Source: Avena insularis
Taxonomy: Eukaryota > Streptophyta > Magnoliopsida > Poales > Poaceae
Direction: 5' to 3'
NCBI GenBank assembly: GCA_023614405.1
Contig: CM042690.1
Location: forward strand, 665,268,802 to 665,332,801
Length of the DNA stretch: 64,000 bases
The notes below the pieces were generated by a model. That model was not told the DNA's origin. It saw only the letters and a program-made list of their open reading frames with translations, and made no database searches. Both the position numbers and the translations under genes were made by a program. Shown piece after piece: positions 11,392 through 22,806 of the stretch. The number at the start of each line of letters is the position of its first letter. Within the stretch, counting starts at the first letter, position 1.

Positions 11392-12476
11392 TTTTCCGCA
11401 CGAATTCAACTTTATGTTTCAATACAAAAAATCAGGCTAACGGCCGTTAAGTTGGGCCCCCTGTCAGTTTTCCCTGTTATGTTGCTGCCGTCGTTGCTGC
11501 CATGTAGGCTTGCAGCGTTGCTGCATGCATCCTTTACGCGTCTTCTTCTTCCTCTGGGGCGGCAGTCTGTGGTCGCGGCCATGGCGCGGAGCTAGGACTT
11601 GGACAAACATGCTCGGCCCGTTCTCCTCCCCATCCCGAATCGGAGCTCGCCCTCACCATGACCGCACCATTGGCACGGCGCGGGGACGGGAATTCATTCC
11701 CAGGTGAGATCTGTCACCATGCCGATGATGCTCGGTCCTGTTAGTCTGCTCTAGAATCCGAGCTCGTCGTCGCTGTGGTCGCACACGCACCAGCCACGGC
11801 GCCTTCCTCTCCGAACCCCAAAGCCACATCCACCCAGTTCGGCACAATGCCAACAAGGTGAAAATGCATCAAGTTTTCTTCTTGTGATTGTAGAAAAACA
11901 TGTATGTACTGTGGCCGTAGCATACTCTAACAATGTACACATATATTGTTTACTAGATTTTGATTTGAAATTAGTAGCTCCGTGATGACGAAACATAGAG
12001 AACCTAAATGGTATGATGATGACGACCATGTTCTGTACTTTGCATTGCATCAACAAATGCTTGCTGACGAAGCAAGTTACCAAGAGAGTGGAGTTCATCA
12101 GCCATTGCCAAGAAATATGTGAACAAATCAATGAGCGATTCAATGCAAATAAGCGCAGAAAAGCTAGATCCATGTCATCAATCATCAATAGGTGGCACAT
12201 TCTAGTGATGCGTTCAAATGCGTACACGATGTATCATTTGCTTGAAGTGGTTGTTATCCTGAGCAAAAATGTCTGGTATGCACATTACATTTGTATGTTC
12301 TATGCTGCAATTATGTTGTTATGGGCATGGAAAGAAAAGCTGGGCTTCACTGAATATTACGCAGTTAGGCCTAACTTAGTCTTACACAGATAAGCATAGC
12401 TTAGTCTTTACACACATAAGCGTAACTAATGATAAAGATAAAGACAAATGGTTCATCGGATCGGCCAGTATGAGCA
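11392..12476. other. MULE left subterminal region, no recognised gene
   Basis: GC-rich for about 400 bp (11440-11830), then AT-rich. Short open frames occur on both strands but none resembles a protein family I know. No internal repeat is evident. Confidence 0.5.
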
Positions 12477-14747
12477 CTAGGTCCCTAGAGCTGGTGGTAT
12501 CGTCGGAACGAACCAAAATGCTGCGTTTGGCCGTCTTTCATTCTCCTTCAAATAGTACGACCCCACTGATGAGCCAATTGTAGGCCCCCTCCCCCCGACG
12601 TGGATTCGGCTCCAAGTCGGATCTGGAGTGTCAACATGATAGGCGCGTGAGTGTGCAGCAAACACACAGTCTGCTATCAACACTGGAAGTGCTGGCACCT
12701 CAGCAACAACACCAGCATGTTCTTCCTGGACTCCGGTAGCAGCCTCGGGAGGTATTTCGTCAGCTTCACCAGCAGCAGCATTAGCAAGTATTTTGTCAGC
12801 TTCACAAGCAGCAGCATCACCAAGTATTTCGTCAGCTTCACCAGGAGCAGCAACAGCTAGTTCTTCGTCAGCTCCACCACCACCAGCAGTAGCAGCAACA
12901 TCAGGGGTCAGGGCTACCTGAGCAATTACAGGTTCAATAGCTCCAGGGGCTCTGACAAAGAAAGGGTAGTTGATCCCAAGAAACACAGATTGTCCCTTCA
13001 GATTGTTGACTCTGCTCCAGACTTGCTCTACTGGGTCTTCGGATGGGCATTCGGACCTCGATAAAACGTGACACCACAGCAATGTGTATGAAGAAAGTTG
13101 TGTCCCCATATGTTCTATTGTATCACCAATGCTGTTTAGTGCTCCCCTGATATGAATCCAAAAAGTTCATCATCATGTTCCATGTTGTCTCCGAGAGGTG
13201 CCAGGAACCAGCGCTATGTCCCAAGTTTAGCATCTGCTACTGCATCTTCGATGACTGGAGCTGGAATGATGCGTGGGGCTGCGTGGGTACCTGCGTGTTA
13301 CTAACAGTCAGTAAGCAGAATTTTGAATGGGATTTTACATGCTATATGACACCATGACTCACCCCAAATGGATAGATCCCAAACATGCACGTCGCCCTAG
13401 GTTCAGTGACCGCATAAATGCTTTGCGGTCTGTACGAAGAGTAGCCGTAGGTGAAGACGGCGTCGGCATACTTCTCCGGCCGCAGGAAGTAGTCGTGCAA
13501 GACTGTCCATTCCTTGTCTTCTGGGCATCTAATGAATGTGATTGCCTTGTCGAACACCGCTAAGAGGTCGTACTCCCAGTTCTTCCACGCCCCCTCCCGT
13601 GGTCTATGTGGGAGCTATACCTTCACGAGGTCAAGTTCTGCCATGTTGAACCTGTAAGCGAATTCGGAAATGGGCGGCGGCCACCCGCTGTTGAATGCAG
13701 TAATGCCGACACCCTTCAAAGATGGCACTGCAAATCTCTTCGATCTGTAGCCATTTTTAGAGTCCAAGTACTGCCATCCTGTAATAAAAGGACCAGCCAC
13801 TCGCTGTTGCCACCCACCTAGTTCTGGTCATCTTGCATTTCCGTCTCTTCTTCTTCCTTGATATTCACCACTACTGATTCGGACCACTTATCCAGCAACA
13901 TCAGTTTTGCATGAATATTCTGCAGAGTTTGTTGTCAATTGGTACAATAAACTAGCATGGATTCCATTGCAGATACAATTTGACAATTGGGCCTTCAGAT
14001 TAAAGTACACAAAATATCGCCTAAATACGAGTGTCTCCTTAGATATCGCCTAAATTGTGCCTGTGTCACTACAAAGATACTCAATATATGGATCAGTAGC
14101 AGAGCCCCTAGAACAAACTCCAGACGATGATCATAATTAAACAGCTCGGGGCATAACAGCCTTAAATCGTCTAATCTGCTTGTTTTTATTTTAGGAAACA
14201 GAATATCACCTAGCAGGAATTCCATTGCAAAATCAAAATTGACAACTCGCTATCACCTAAAGTAAGACTATGTCACTACGAAAATACCAGAATATCAGGT
14301 ACGAGCAGAGCTTCCGCTATACAGAATAGTCTTAAATGGTTCGATTTGTTCAAACCGTGTGTGCACACAACACGTTCGACGAAAGGAACATAGGATTCCG
14401 ATGAGAGTTCAACACATATGAATCAACGATATGACTGAACGAATAAGCTAGATACTGGAACTTACGTGGCCATCACGTTCGTCTGGCCATTTGCTGTTAT
14501 CGGGGTAAAGAAGGCCTGGCGTGCCGAACGGTTGTTCGTCCATGTTCCACATCGTCACGCGGTAGCCAGGGATGCAGCGAGCGAGGCGGCCGACTGAGAT
14601 GATGTCCAACTCCGAGGAGATCCTATGCACGTTCGCAGCGCTGAGGTTCGGCCATCCCCAATCCTCGTGGTAACGGTCGCCCTGGCCATCCGCGTCATCG
14701 TCGCATGCCTTTCGCTTCAGCCTGCTGCTACCCCAAGCTCTACCCAT
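12477..14747 (-). pseudogene. F-box / DUF295 (KIB1-4 beta-propeller)-like pseudogene
   Basis: A spliced plant F-box-type gene carried by the MULE. Exon 1 (14747-14466) has a basic N-terminus, then an F-box-like segment starting DWGWPNLSAANVHRISSEL, and ends at a gtaag donor. The next block (about 13830-13368) resembles the DUF295 propeller, with RFAVPSLKGVGI and PEDKEWTVLHDYFLRPEKYADAVF, and ends at a gtgagt donor. It is broken by a TAG at 13609-13611 and a probable frameshift near 13780. The last block (13109-12477) has VNNLKGQSVFLGINYPFFV, then an Ala/Glu repeat tract and a C-terminal PTIGSSVGSYYLKEN. In grasses DUF295 F-box proteins are a large, fast-evolving family thought to recruit substrates to SCF ubiquitin ligases. 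Family assignment is by motif memory. Confidence 0.6.
12724..12860 (-). repeat. 39-bp coding repeat (GEADEI.. 13-residue unit), about 3 copies
   Basis: Inside the last exon of the F-box-like gene, the sequence around gcttcaccagcagcagcatt recurs at 39-bp spacing. It encodes GEADEI-L-DAAA type 13-residue units. It is a low-complexity expansion not seen in the conserved part of the family. Confidence 0.8.
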
Positions 14748-15310
14748 AGCGGCAAATGGAGTCTAGAATCCGGTAGATTAATGGAGGGGTTGTGATAAGG
14801 AGGCGGATGGATTCGAGAGAGGGTGGAATCAGGGATGGGGCAGTTATTCGAGTAGGGAGTGAATCTGCAAGGAACCGCCGCCGCCGCCGGTTGTCGTCCG
14901 CGTGGAAGACAAGAAGGGGGGCGTAATTATTAAGGGCAGGCACCGGAACCGTCTAGAGGAAGTGAAAAAATAAATCGTAAAAGGGAAATGTGTGGCCCGC
15001 CTATCAGTGAGTGAAGGTCGGCACACGCAAACGTGCCTACGTTTGAATTGATTCCACCGCATGCAAGTGGCGCAGAACAAATTTTAGGAAGTGCTAGCGT
15101 CGATGTGTAAAACTGCCGTTTTTCGCCACCTTCACCCTACTACGAACGGTCGTGCACCATTCCAGATATTGGTAAGGGCGGTTCCAATTTTTCACTTCTC
15201 TGTCTCATTTCCTCCTCCACGGCCTCATCGTGTTTCTCCTCCACGGCCTCATCATTTCCTCCACCACCTCATCACCCTCTTCCTTCGTATCCTTTCCCTC
15301 TTGCCTGTAG
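14748..15310. other. Divergent upstream region of the F-box-like and exonuclease genes
   Basis: The two flanking genes start back to back, so this 563-bp stretch must hold both promoters and leaders. The part next to the exonuclease gene is rich in cctcc/tcatc pyrimidine runs (15190-15290), typical of grass 5' leaders. No clear TATA box could be assigned to either gene. Confidence 0.5.
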
Positions 15311-16216
15311 TCATGGACGCTCCGGATGTCCGAAACAACGGCAGGTAAGAAACTGCGCAATTCGACATTGAAGTACATGTCGGGAAGAAGATCTATGTCG
15401 TCTACACCACCGACCCTCGGACGGTGAGGAACACTCTGAATAATTACACGAGTTGGCTGCAGTTCGAAGAAAACAAGTTCGTAGGTCTCGACCTCGAGTA
15501 CAGCCACGATCACTATAGGATCGCCATGGTGCAACTCTCCATGAAGGGGCATGTCCTCGTATACCAGCCTTTTTGCGAGAAGGGGGCTGACGGGATCTCG
15601 TAGACTTTGCTGTCTTTTTGTTCCTGAACCGTCTGTTTGCAAAAGTTATTGCTATATTATTTGTATGAATTAATTTTCATGCAGGTGAGGCGAAAGCATT
15701 AGGGATCTGTTTCATGACTTTCTCGTAAACCAGCACATAACATTTACCAGTGTTGACATCACGAATGACAATAAACTGCTTGAAAGCTCGACTGTCAACA
15801 TTAGAATCCCAAAGGAGTGCAGAGTGGACATCCAAGAAATTTACAAGATCCCAGGGACGAAGGGCGGCAAGACCGGGATGGCCGCTCTTGCCTCCGAACT
15901 CATCGACCCGTGGTACATTGACATGAAGGACAGATTGCCGAGATGTTCGTGGAGGCGTTTAGGGCACGATTACTGGGAGGATAAGCCACTTTATGAACCT
16001 AATCTGAAGTACGCTGCAATTGATGGGTATGTTAGCCACGAGCTGTACCGCCAGATTGTAAAATCTCATTCTAGGCATCGCATCATTAAACCACCACCAA
16101 GGCAGGTTGTTTGTCCCAGATGCCAGAGTGTATATGAATCTACAAACCAGGGCAAGCGACCGAAGGCATCCTGGGATCAGTTGCCTTCTCCAACAGGCTG
16201 GGATGTAGACTATTAG
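15311..16216 (+). pseudogene. 3'-5' exonuclease (WRN/WEX-like, DEDDy) copy 1, one nonsense codon
   Basis: DnaQ-like 3'-5' exonuclease in two exons. Exon 1 starts ATG at 15311 and has the Exo I motif GLDLEYS with its D-x-E pair (about 15497-15515). It runs to about 15600. Exon 2 follows an acceptor at tttcatgcag (about 15675-15684), reads FTSVDITNDNKLL (Exo II) and YAAIDGYVSHEL (Exo III), and ends at 16216 after a Cys-containing tail (VVCPRCQSVYES). A TAA at 15344-15346, codon 12, interrupts exon 1 and the donor of the intron is not canonical. Cag-gtaaga at the nonsense site looks like a splice donor, so an alternative transcript is possible. It is a paralogue of the intact gene facing it. The Arabidopsis relative WEX is required for post-transcriptional silencing; a role here is inference. 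Confidence 0.7.
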
Positions 16217-16592
16217 TGCATGATTGTTGTGTTTATGAAAACATGTTATTTCATAAGTACACTATGTGAGCAATTACGAACTGCTGTGCATTACCTTTGT
16301 CAAACTATAATCTGGTTTATGACTGTATCCTTCTCTATAATCTGGGTTTGGTTATGACTTATGACTGTATCACACCTTATGCATGTCAGTCCTGGATTCT
16401 GCCGCATGCAAATGGCATGCATGTAATTTGTAAGAATGAATGTTGAGCATACAAAAGGGGGAATCTAATTCATACAGGTTAAGTAGCTAATAGCACAGGG
16501 ATCATACGAGCTTGGTTCTTACACACAGAATGCTTAGAAAATACATGCGAGATAAAATACAAGCGAGATAAAACTAGGAACGAAATGCGAAA
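16217..16592. other. Region between two convergent exonuclease genes
   Basis: Both exonuclease genes end here, so the 376 bp should hold two 3' untranslated regions. A partly duplicated phrase (ctataatctgg...tatgactgtatc, about 16305-16370) occurs. Nothing else is recognised. Confidence 0.5.
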
Positions 16593-17246
16593 CTAGTAGT
16601 GGTAAACAACACACTCACCCACCCGCCAGATCCTGTTGAGCATCTCGTAGCAGACATACGCGTCTCTGGCTGCGTACTTCATCGCATCATAATCCAGGTG
16701 CCTCCACTCCCATCGCTCATGCAGGTGCTTCGGGAACTCGATTTTCATGCCGGTGTACTCGCGGTCGATGATGTCGGAAGCGAGTCTAGCCATGCCGTAT
16801 TTCCCCGTACCGCCATCCGGGTACCTCCACAAACGTTGGAGATCGACGTGATTGACGACATGAACGAGGAGATCCTGTTCTAGCTTCGGAGTGTCGTTCT
16901 TGATGTTGACGCTGGCGAAGTAGATCTCCCTCCTTTGTAGGAACTCGCGAAGCTCCGGGCATACAGATTTGGCCCTACATACGTGATATAGTAGGAAGTG
17001 GTTGTGCATGGACAGCTGCAAAAGCGCCGTCCTCTTCCTATCTCTGGTATACTCGAGGTCAAGGCCGACGATCTTGTACCTATCCATCGGCTCCTGTAGC
17101 CACCGCTCGTACATTGCAATGACCTTGGCCACCTCCACTAACGCATTTGTGTGGACGATCGTCAGCTTGGTGGTGCCATGGGTGGTGACGGTGTACTCGT
17201 CGGTGTAGCCGCTCCCGTCGCCGAACATGCCGTACTTTGCATCCAT
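16593..17246 (-). CDS. 3'-5' exonuclease (WRN/WEX-like, DEDDy) copy 2, intact
   Basis: A single uninterrupted 217-codon frame with the complete catalytic set of a DEDDy 3'-5' exonuclease: Exo I GLDLEYT (D63, E65), Exo II ASVNIKNDTPKL (D118), and Exo III YAARDAYVCYEML (Y191, D195, spacing Y-x3-D). Length fits a stand-alone exonuclease domain of the RNase D/WRN type, with no helicase. The start at 17246 was chosen because MDA also begins the paralogue and the distance to Exo I agrees. This is the only cargo gene seen with no lesion, which may mean selection or a recent origin. Known relatives degrade DNA or RNA from the 3' end; Arabidopsis WEX affects gene silencing. Its activity and substrate here are unproven. 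Confidence 0.8.
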   Translation of the reverse strand: MDAKYGMFGDGSGYTDEYTVTTHGTTKLTIVHTNALVEVAKVIAMYERWLQEPMDRYKIVGLDLEYTRDRKRTALLQLSMHNHFLLYHVCRAKSVCPELREFLQRREIYFASVNIKNDTPKLEQDLLVHVVNHVDLQRLWRYPDGGTGKYGMARLASDIIDREYTGMKIEFPKHLHERWEWRHLDYDAMKYAARDAYVCYEMLNRIWRVGECVVYHY

Positions 17247-18468
17247 GGCAGCAGCTAATGCGGCGGCGGTGGCCTAGGGTTGGTAGCGGTGGCTGGGACT
17301 GGGCGTGGAGGTGGAGTGATCTGTTGCGGTGGTATGGCCAGGTGGAGGCGTCGGCCGAAGGAATGAGTTGGGGATTTTTGCACAGTGATGTGCTGAGGAG
17401 ACAGAAGGCGATGCTTAAATTCCGTTTACCAATATTTCGGTCATACCCATGCGGAAGCAAGTTTGACCGGGAGAGCACCGATGGTTTCCAATCCTAGCGA
17501 TTAAATTCGGCGTCCGTCCCGATAGGCGATGGGATGGGTGTGCGAGGTGGCTTTGGCGTGGCAGAGACCGGTCACGTAGACCACCGTCCTGTTGCTGATC
17601 CGCAGCGGGTGCGCGGTGCTGACATGACGTAACGTGACAGGATAGAAGGAAGTGTACAATTATTATTAATTCCTTAAGAAGTGTAAGCATAGACATGGAC
17701 CTAGCATCCCTGCACCCCGGGGCAGCCGCCCAGCCGATCAGGCCTGCCGATTGCGCAAAGCTTGTCCCGAATTTGCCAAAATGAAGCTCGTTTGCCCATG
17801 CTTCTATAAGTTTCTCTGTAGGCCACTTGTGTAAGCATGCACGATCAAGCAACTTTGCAACACATGTGTCAGTGGAAAAGCATTAGTTTTCAACGCACCA
17901 CATAGTTTAGGGATTTAGAATAGCTACATTGTGGAGCTCTAGCCAAATTGCATGGTAAAGCCAAATTCAGCTTTTTGTCAGATTTAGCTATAGCAACATT
18001 GTGTCTCGTTTGTCCTCACTTTTGCCCTCCCGATATTACGAAGCCCTCACATGCGCTCAGAGGGGGGTGCCGTCTGGTCAAAGGCTTGGCCGTTATGTGC
18101 GCCATGACGCCTAAAGTGGAAGTTTTTTTTGTTATTTGGCCTTTTTAAGAGCGCCTTTTCCCCTCTCTCTCTAACAGTTGTGTTTTTTTTGCCCAAAAAG
18201 GTAGGGAATCTAGAGCAGCTTCTCTCTTCATTCATTGTTCCTTTTGCGGTCGTTTTCCCCCAATCTGGTAGCAAATCTAGAGCAGCAAAACAAACCGTCA
18301 CCATAAATAAATTCAGTAAACAGAGCAGATGTAGATAAAGTAGCTAATATAGGTTATATAGTACGGTACTTAACGAGGTTCGACAATTAGGCTGCTCAGC
18401 AGTAGCAGCAGCGGACTGCTTCAACATAGACAAGACAAAATAAGCTACTTTACAGCAGCAGCAGCTGA
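17247..18468. other. Upstream region of exonuclease copy 2 and spacer
   Basis: 1.2 kb between the exonuclease start and the stop of the first zf-XS gene. It should include the exonuclease promoter. Open frames here are short and unlike known families, and no repeat stands out. Confidence 0.5.
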
Positions 18469-19338
18469 TCAGTGGCCCCTCGTGGCCTCTGCCAGGAGGG
18501 CATCCGCCTCCTCCCTCTGGCGCCTCCTCCACTTCTTGCTGCCTAGCCCCTTGACATTGGGCACCTTGGGTCTGATCGGGGGCATGCGACCCTCCTCGAT
18601 AGCCACCTTATAGAGGTTGCGGAGGTGAAGCCGAGCGCCTGGTGCTTGGCCCTGAAGCCGTGGACGTTCACGGACTCGCTGCAGGTCCTCACGTCATCGG
18701 CATGCTTCACGAGGGAGTTGAAGTCCGTGCCGTGGAGCCTCCTGGTGGGGCAGAAGGGGCACCTGTACATGTCGCCGGTGAAGAAGTTGTTGTACTGACC
18801 GGACTTTAGCCTCCTCAGCACATGACGAGTCTTGGTGTCCTTGGCCTTGTCGTCGCTGCAGAGGTCGCTGCTATCCTCCTGTTGGAAAAAAACAGTAGAG
18901 TGAAATAAGGACATGATTGAGATACTTTGATTATCGGGATTGATTTTTTGCATAAATTAACCGAATGAGATCTCCCGATTATTCCCCAAATCTCAAACCA
19001 AATCGAATACTGATCCCAACTATGAACAGGGGGATTCATCGAAAATCGAGATCTAACACAATAGGATTAGCTACTGTAAAAAATACGAACAACCGAGCCC
19101 TAATAACATACGATCTAGCATCCAACGATGGGAACGGGGGAAGAACAAGGGAAGGGGAGAAAACCCTGGTTACCTTAGACCACGGGTCAGCGATGCTGGT
19201 GTCGTAGGGGTTCTCCGGCCTTATGTAGACAACCTCCTCGTAGGGGTCCCAGCCGAGCGGGATTTGTCCGAGACCAGCGGGGGCCTCCTCGCCGGCAGCC
19301 TTGGAGGCACTGATGGCCACTGCGCCGATCTTCTCCAT
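18469..19338 (-). pseudogene. zf-XS domain protein (SGS3/FDM-type zinc finger) copy 1, frameshifted
   Basis: Exon 1 (19338-19174) encodes 55 residues including GWDPYEEVVYIRPENPYD and ends at a gtaacc donor. Exon 2 starts at 18878 after ttccaacag. It has an acidic stretch, then the conserved block TRHVLRRLKSGQYNNFF and a zinc finger with YRCPFC and SLVKHADDV...AKHQALG, the pattern of the zf-XS domain found beside XS/XH domains in SGS3 and FDM proteins. After KHQALG the frame slips (about 18640). The other frame continues sensibly as LRNLYKVAIEEGRMPP to a stop at 18469-18471. No XS domain follows, so this is a short zf-XS-only protein. Full-length relatives bind RNA in silencing and RNA-directed DNA methylation. 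Confidence 0.65.
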
Positions 19339-19853
19339 CGCCGGCGTGGTTGGGGTTTTTTGGACGTTTGTTGAAGGTGATAGGACAGTGGAGACGGTTG
19401 AGTGAGCGGGTGCGTGATGAGTGGGAGTGGGGAGGCCTCTATTAAAGGAGAAGGGAAGCAACGTTTTGTTGCACTACCGTGCACCACGTATGCTAATGCA
19501 CCATGCACGGCCACATGTGTCCGCTACCGCCCCGTGCACCGCACACGTGTACCGTGAGTCACGTTTTTTCCCTCGTGTCTAACCATGGCGATTCAGTTGT
19601 ATTCAGTTTTGCCCACCAACCGTTGATCCTCTGTGATCTAGCGGACAGGATAACCCTTATATCTATCGGGGGCACCCCTCTATCCATGCAAAATAACGAG
19701 TATGCCACCGGAACTTTAACAACATAAACAGATGAACTTGAATATATTTTGAAGGGTACGAAAATAGAAATCCCCATAGTTTAAGGGTCTAGATACAGTA
19801 AGAGAACTAAGTATTATTAGTGTCTAGGCCAACACAGTGACGGGGTTGGTCGG
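19339..19853. other. Spacer between the two zf-XS genes
   Basis: Contains the leader and promoter of copy 1 (pyrimidine-rich leader at 19340-19450) and the 3' region of copy 2. No other gene is recognised. Confidence 0.5.
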
Positions 19854-20724
19854 CTAGAAGTTGCTGATTCCTAAGTAAGGGGACACTAGGCCGGTCTTGA
19901 CATACTCCCTCAGGAACTTGCCATAAGCAGCGTGCTTAGCCTTGGTCGCCGACTTGTGTTTACTAGCCGGGCTTTTGCCGACGCCAACCGCATGCGGAAT
20001 CAAGCTGGCAATCCTCGGGTTAACTCCTTTCTTACAGAAAGGGCACCTGAGCTCCCCAAGTCAAGTGCGGAAAGGGATTATCCCGCTCTTGAGCTTCTTC
20101 ATGACATGGCGGCTCTTGTTGTCCCTGGTCTCCTTGTCAGAGTCCATCTCACTTGAATACACCTATAATGTATGGAATACAAACCGAAATGAGCAAATAA
20201 TAAATATATATTCCTTCCACCATTCTAAGTTACTTTCGATGCAATAACATGTCTATACAGGTTGAGCAGTTCATTACGGCCGTCTCCCCAGCTCGCTCCT
20301 AAATTAATGTGGTTTGTGTTCTTGGTAACTTATTAATAAATAAATAATGTGGATTCATTCAGAACAGACTAGATCTCTCCATATACCGGTTCGTACGTTG
20401 CATCTAATCATTAGGACTAGATTTTTTTATGACGCCAGGATAGATTAAGCTCAAGTAGAAAATATGAAACATATAGAAATAGATGTACCTCCGGGTACAC
20501 GAGCGGAGCATGTTCATCGAACTCCACGCCCTCATCGGCGCCTCCGAAGTCGTCAGCACCATCGTGCACATGGTCCCCCAAGGGGTTGAACTGCACGTCC
20601 TCCTCGGCCTGTGCTGCGTGATGCTCCTCCAGATCTGCTGCGTGAAGCACCACCCCGGCGGTGATGCCCGGACACTCACCCCCCGCACTGGTTTCATGGA
20701 GAAGGTCCGTGCAAGTACGTTCAA
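19854..20724 (-). pseudogene. zf-XS domain protein copy 2, nonsense codon
   Basis: Tandem paralogue of copy 1 with the same two-exon layout. Exon 1 ends at 20489 (gag before gtacat) after an acidic stretch (DDFGGADEGVEFDEHAPLVY). The intron is 20488-20163. Exon 2 (20162-19854) has SRHVMKKLKSG, then the finger LRCPFCKKGV, SLIPHAVGVGKSPASKHK and KHAAYGKFLREYV, closer to the canonical zf-XS pattern than copy 1. A TGA lies just before the finger, near 20062. The N-terminal start is unclear; 20724 is an upper limit. Two adjacent, differently broken copies suggest duplication of a functional gene followed by independent decay. Confidence 0.6.
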
Positions 20725-21235
20725 GATTGTGGGGTTTTGCTGGATAGGGAAGAGAGAGTAGTGGATGAGTGCGAATGGAGGACCCGATAGGCTGGGTTTT
20801 TAATGCGGGGACATTTAGGCCTCCTCGAGGGCCCCGGTTGGCACTCTTCCGGCTGTGGCTGCCGTGTGGAAGGTTTGTGTGGTGGGGGCCTGACGGAAGT
20901 GAGAGTGCAGGCGTGCTGCGTAGTAAAAATGGTATAGCCGATGGTCCGTGGATGACCAGTTGCCGTGCAGTAGACTTGTATCCTTTGCAGACTAGATTAA
21001 ACATGACATGACCACTCGACGACTTTTTTCATGGATGGCATCATGTTCTTTCTTGTAGAAGTCTCGTTGAGGGAGATGTCCGTGCTGTCTCGTGCTGTCC
21101 TATGAAGGGCACGACGTGTGCAACGAGCATCGTTGGATCACACGGGATCAACGGTTGATGCGCACGATTCGTGTGACAACTGTGATAACCAATCAGGGCG
21201 TAGCAGACAGAGTGGGCACAGGTTTGGGCTTCTAT

Positions 21236-21283
<48 letters not shown>

Positions 21284-21384
21284 AGGGCAAAACTGGGTAG
21301 TATCAAAAAACCAAGGGCAAAGCTGAGTAGTATAAAAATGGAAAGTGGGTGTCTTTTACAATGAAATGCATCGTGGCATACATC
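20725..21384. other. Spacer with GA microsatellite, left edge of the minisatellite
   Basis: Contains the presumed promoter of zf-XS copy 2 and a perfect (AG)n tract at 21239-21281, then a short duplicated phrase (gggcaaaactgggtagtatcaaaa / gggcaaagctgagtagtataaaaa). The 48-bp minisatellite begins at about 21385. No gene is recognised. Confidence 0.7.
21239..21281. repeat. (GA)n microsatellite
   Basis: About 20 uninterrupted AG dinucleotides, 150 bp before the minisatellite. Confidence 0.98.
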
Positions 21385-22787
21385 AAATTATGCCAAGATA
21401 GATCCACTAGAGTTCATTGCATGTGTGTTCTTTCCACAAACCACATATGTATCCACAAGAGTTATTGCATGTGTGTTCCTGTCATGAACCACATTTGGAT
21501 CAACCAGTGTCATTGCATGTGTGTTCTTTCCACAAACCACATATGGATCAACCAATGGCATTGCATGTGTGTTCTTTTCACAAACCACACATGGATCAAC
21601 CAGTGTTCACTACATGTGTGTTCTTTCCACAAACCACTTATGGATCAATCAGCGGTCATTGCATGTGTGTTCTTTTCCACAAACCACATATGGATCCATA
21701 TGTGTTCTTAAACTAAAACCAGCATTAGAGTCACTGCATGTGTGTTCTTTCCACAAACCACTTATGGATCCACCAGTGTTTATTGCATGTGTGTTATTTT
21801 CCACAAACCACATATGGATCAACCAGTGGTCATTGCATGTGTGTTCTTTTCACAAACCACATGTGGACCCACTAGAGCCATTGCATGTGTGTTCTTATAC
21901 TAAAACCAGCACTAGACTCATTGCATGTGTGTTCTTTTCCACAAACCACACATGGATCCACCAGTGTTCATTGCATGTGTGTTCTTTTCCACAAACAACT
22001 TATGGATCAACCAGTGGTCATTGCATGTGTGTTCTTTTCACAAACTACATGTGGACCCACTAGAGTCATTGTATGTGTGTTCTTATACTAAAACCAGCAC
22101 TAGAGTCATTGCACGTGTGTTCTTTCCACAAACCACATATGGATCAACCAGTGTCATTGCATGCGTGTTCTTTCCACAAACCACTTATGGATCCACCAGT
22201 GTTCATTGCATGTGTGTTATTTTCCAAAAACCACATATGGATCAACCAGTGGTCATTGCACCTGTGTTCTTTTCTGCAAACCACTTATGGATCCATTAGA
22301 GTCATTGCATGTGTGTTATTTCCACAAACCACACATGGATCAACCACTAGAGTCATTGCATGTGTGTTCTTTCCACAAACCACACATGGATCAACCAGTG
22401 TCATTGCATGTGTGTTCTTTCCACAAATCACATATGGACCCACTAGAGTCATTACTTGTGTGTTCTTATACTAAAACCAGCACTAGAGTCATTGCATGTG
22501 TGTTCGTTCCACAAACCACACATGGATCCACCAGTGTTCATTGCATGTGTGTTCTTTTCCAAAAACCACATATGGATCAACCAGTGGTCATTGCATGTGT
22601 GTTCTTTTCACAAACCACATGTGGACCCACTAGAGTCATTGCATGGGTGTTCTTATACTAAAACCAGCACTAGACTCATTGCATGTGTGTTCTTTTCCAC
22701 AAACCACACATGGATCCACTAGACTCATTGCATGTGTGTTCTTTTCCACAAACCACATATGGATCAACCAGAGGTCATTGCATGTGT
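21385..22787. repeat. 48-bp minisatellite, block 1
   Basis: Tandem units of 47-49 bp with the core cattgcatgtgtgttctt, then ccacaaaccacatatggatc, then a short variable linker (aaccagtgt, ccactagag and similar). Some units are replaced by an alternative half, cttatactaaaaccagcac. The array is cut at 22787 by the CACTA element and resumes at 34108. Because 48 is divisible by three and the unit lacks plus-strand stops, long meaningless ORFs appear in all three plus frames. Confidence 0.95.
22785..22787. repeat. Target-site duplication of the CACTA element, left copy (tgt)
   Basis: The 3-bp duplication tgt here and at 34108-34110 fits CACTA transposition. Removing the element restores catgtgtgttcttttc, the normal minisatellite phrase. 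Confidence 0.85.
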
Positions 22788-22806
22788 CACTAGTGGAAAA
22801 AGGGCC

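Noticed and set aside
11365..12393. Short ORFs in the MULE left subterminal region
   Set aside because: None shows a known motif, splice pattern or paralogue in the window; frames are what chance would give in mixed GC content.
17415..17852. 145-codon minus-strand ORF upstream of exonuclease copy 2
   Set aside because: No family resemblance, and it overlaps the region that must be the exonuclease promoter.
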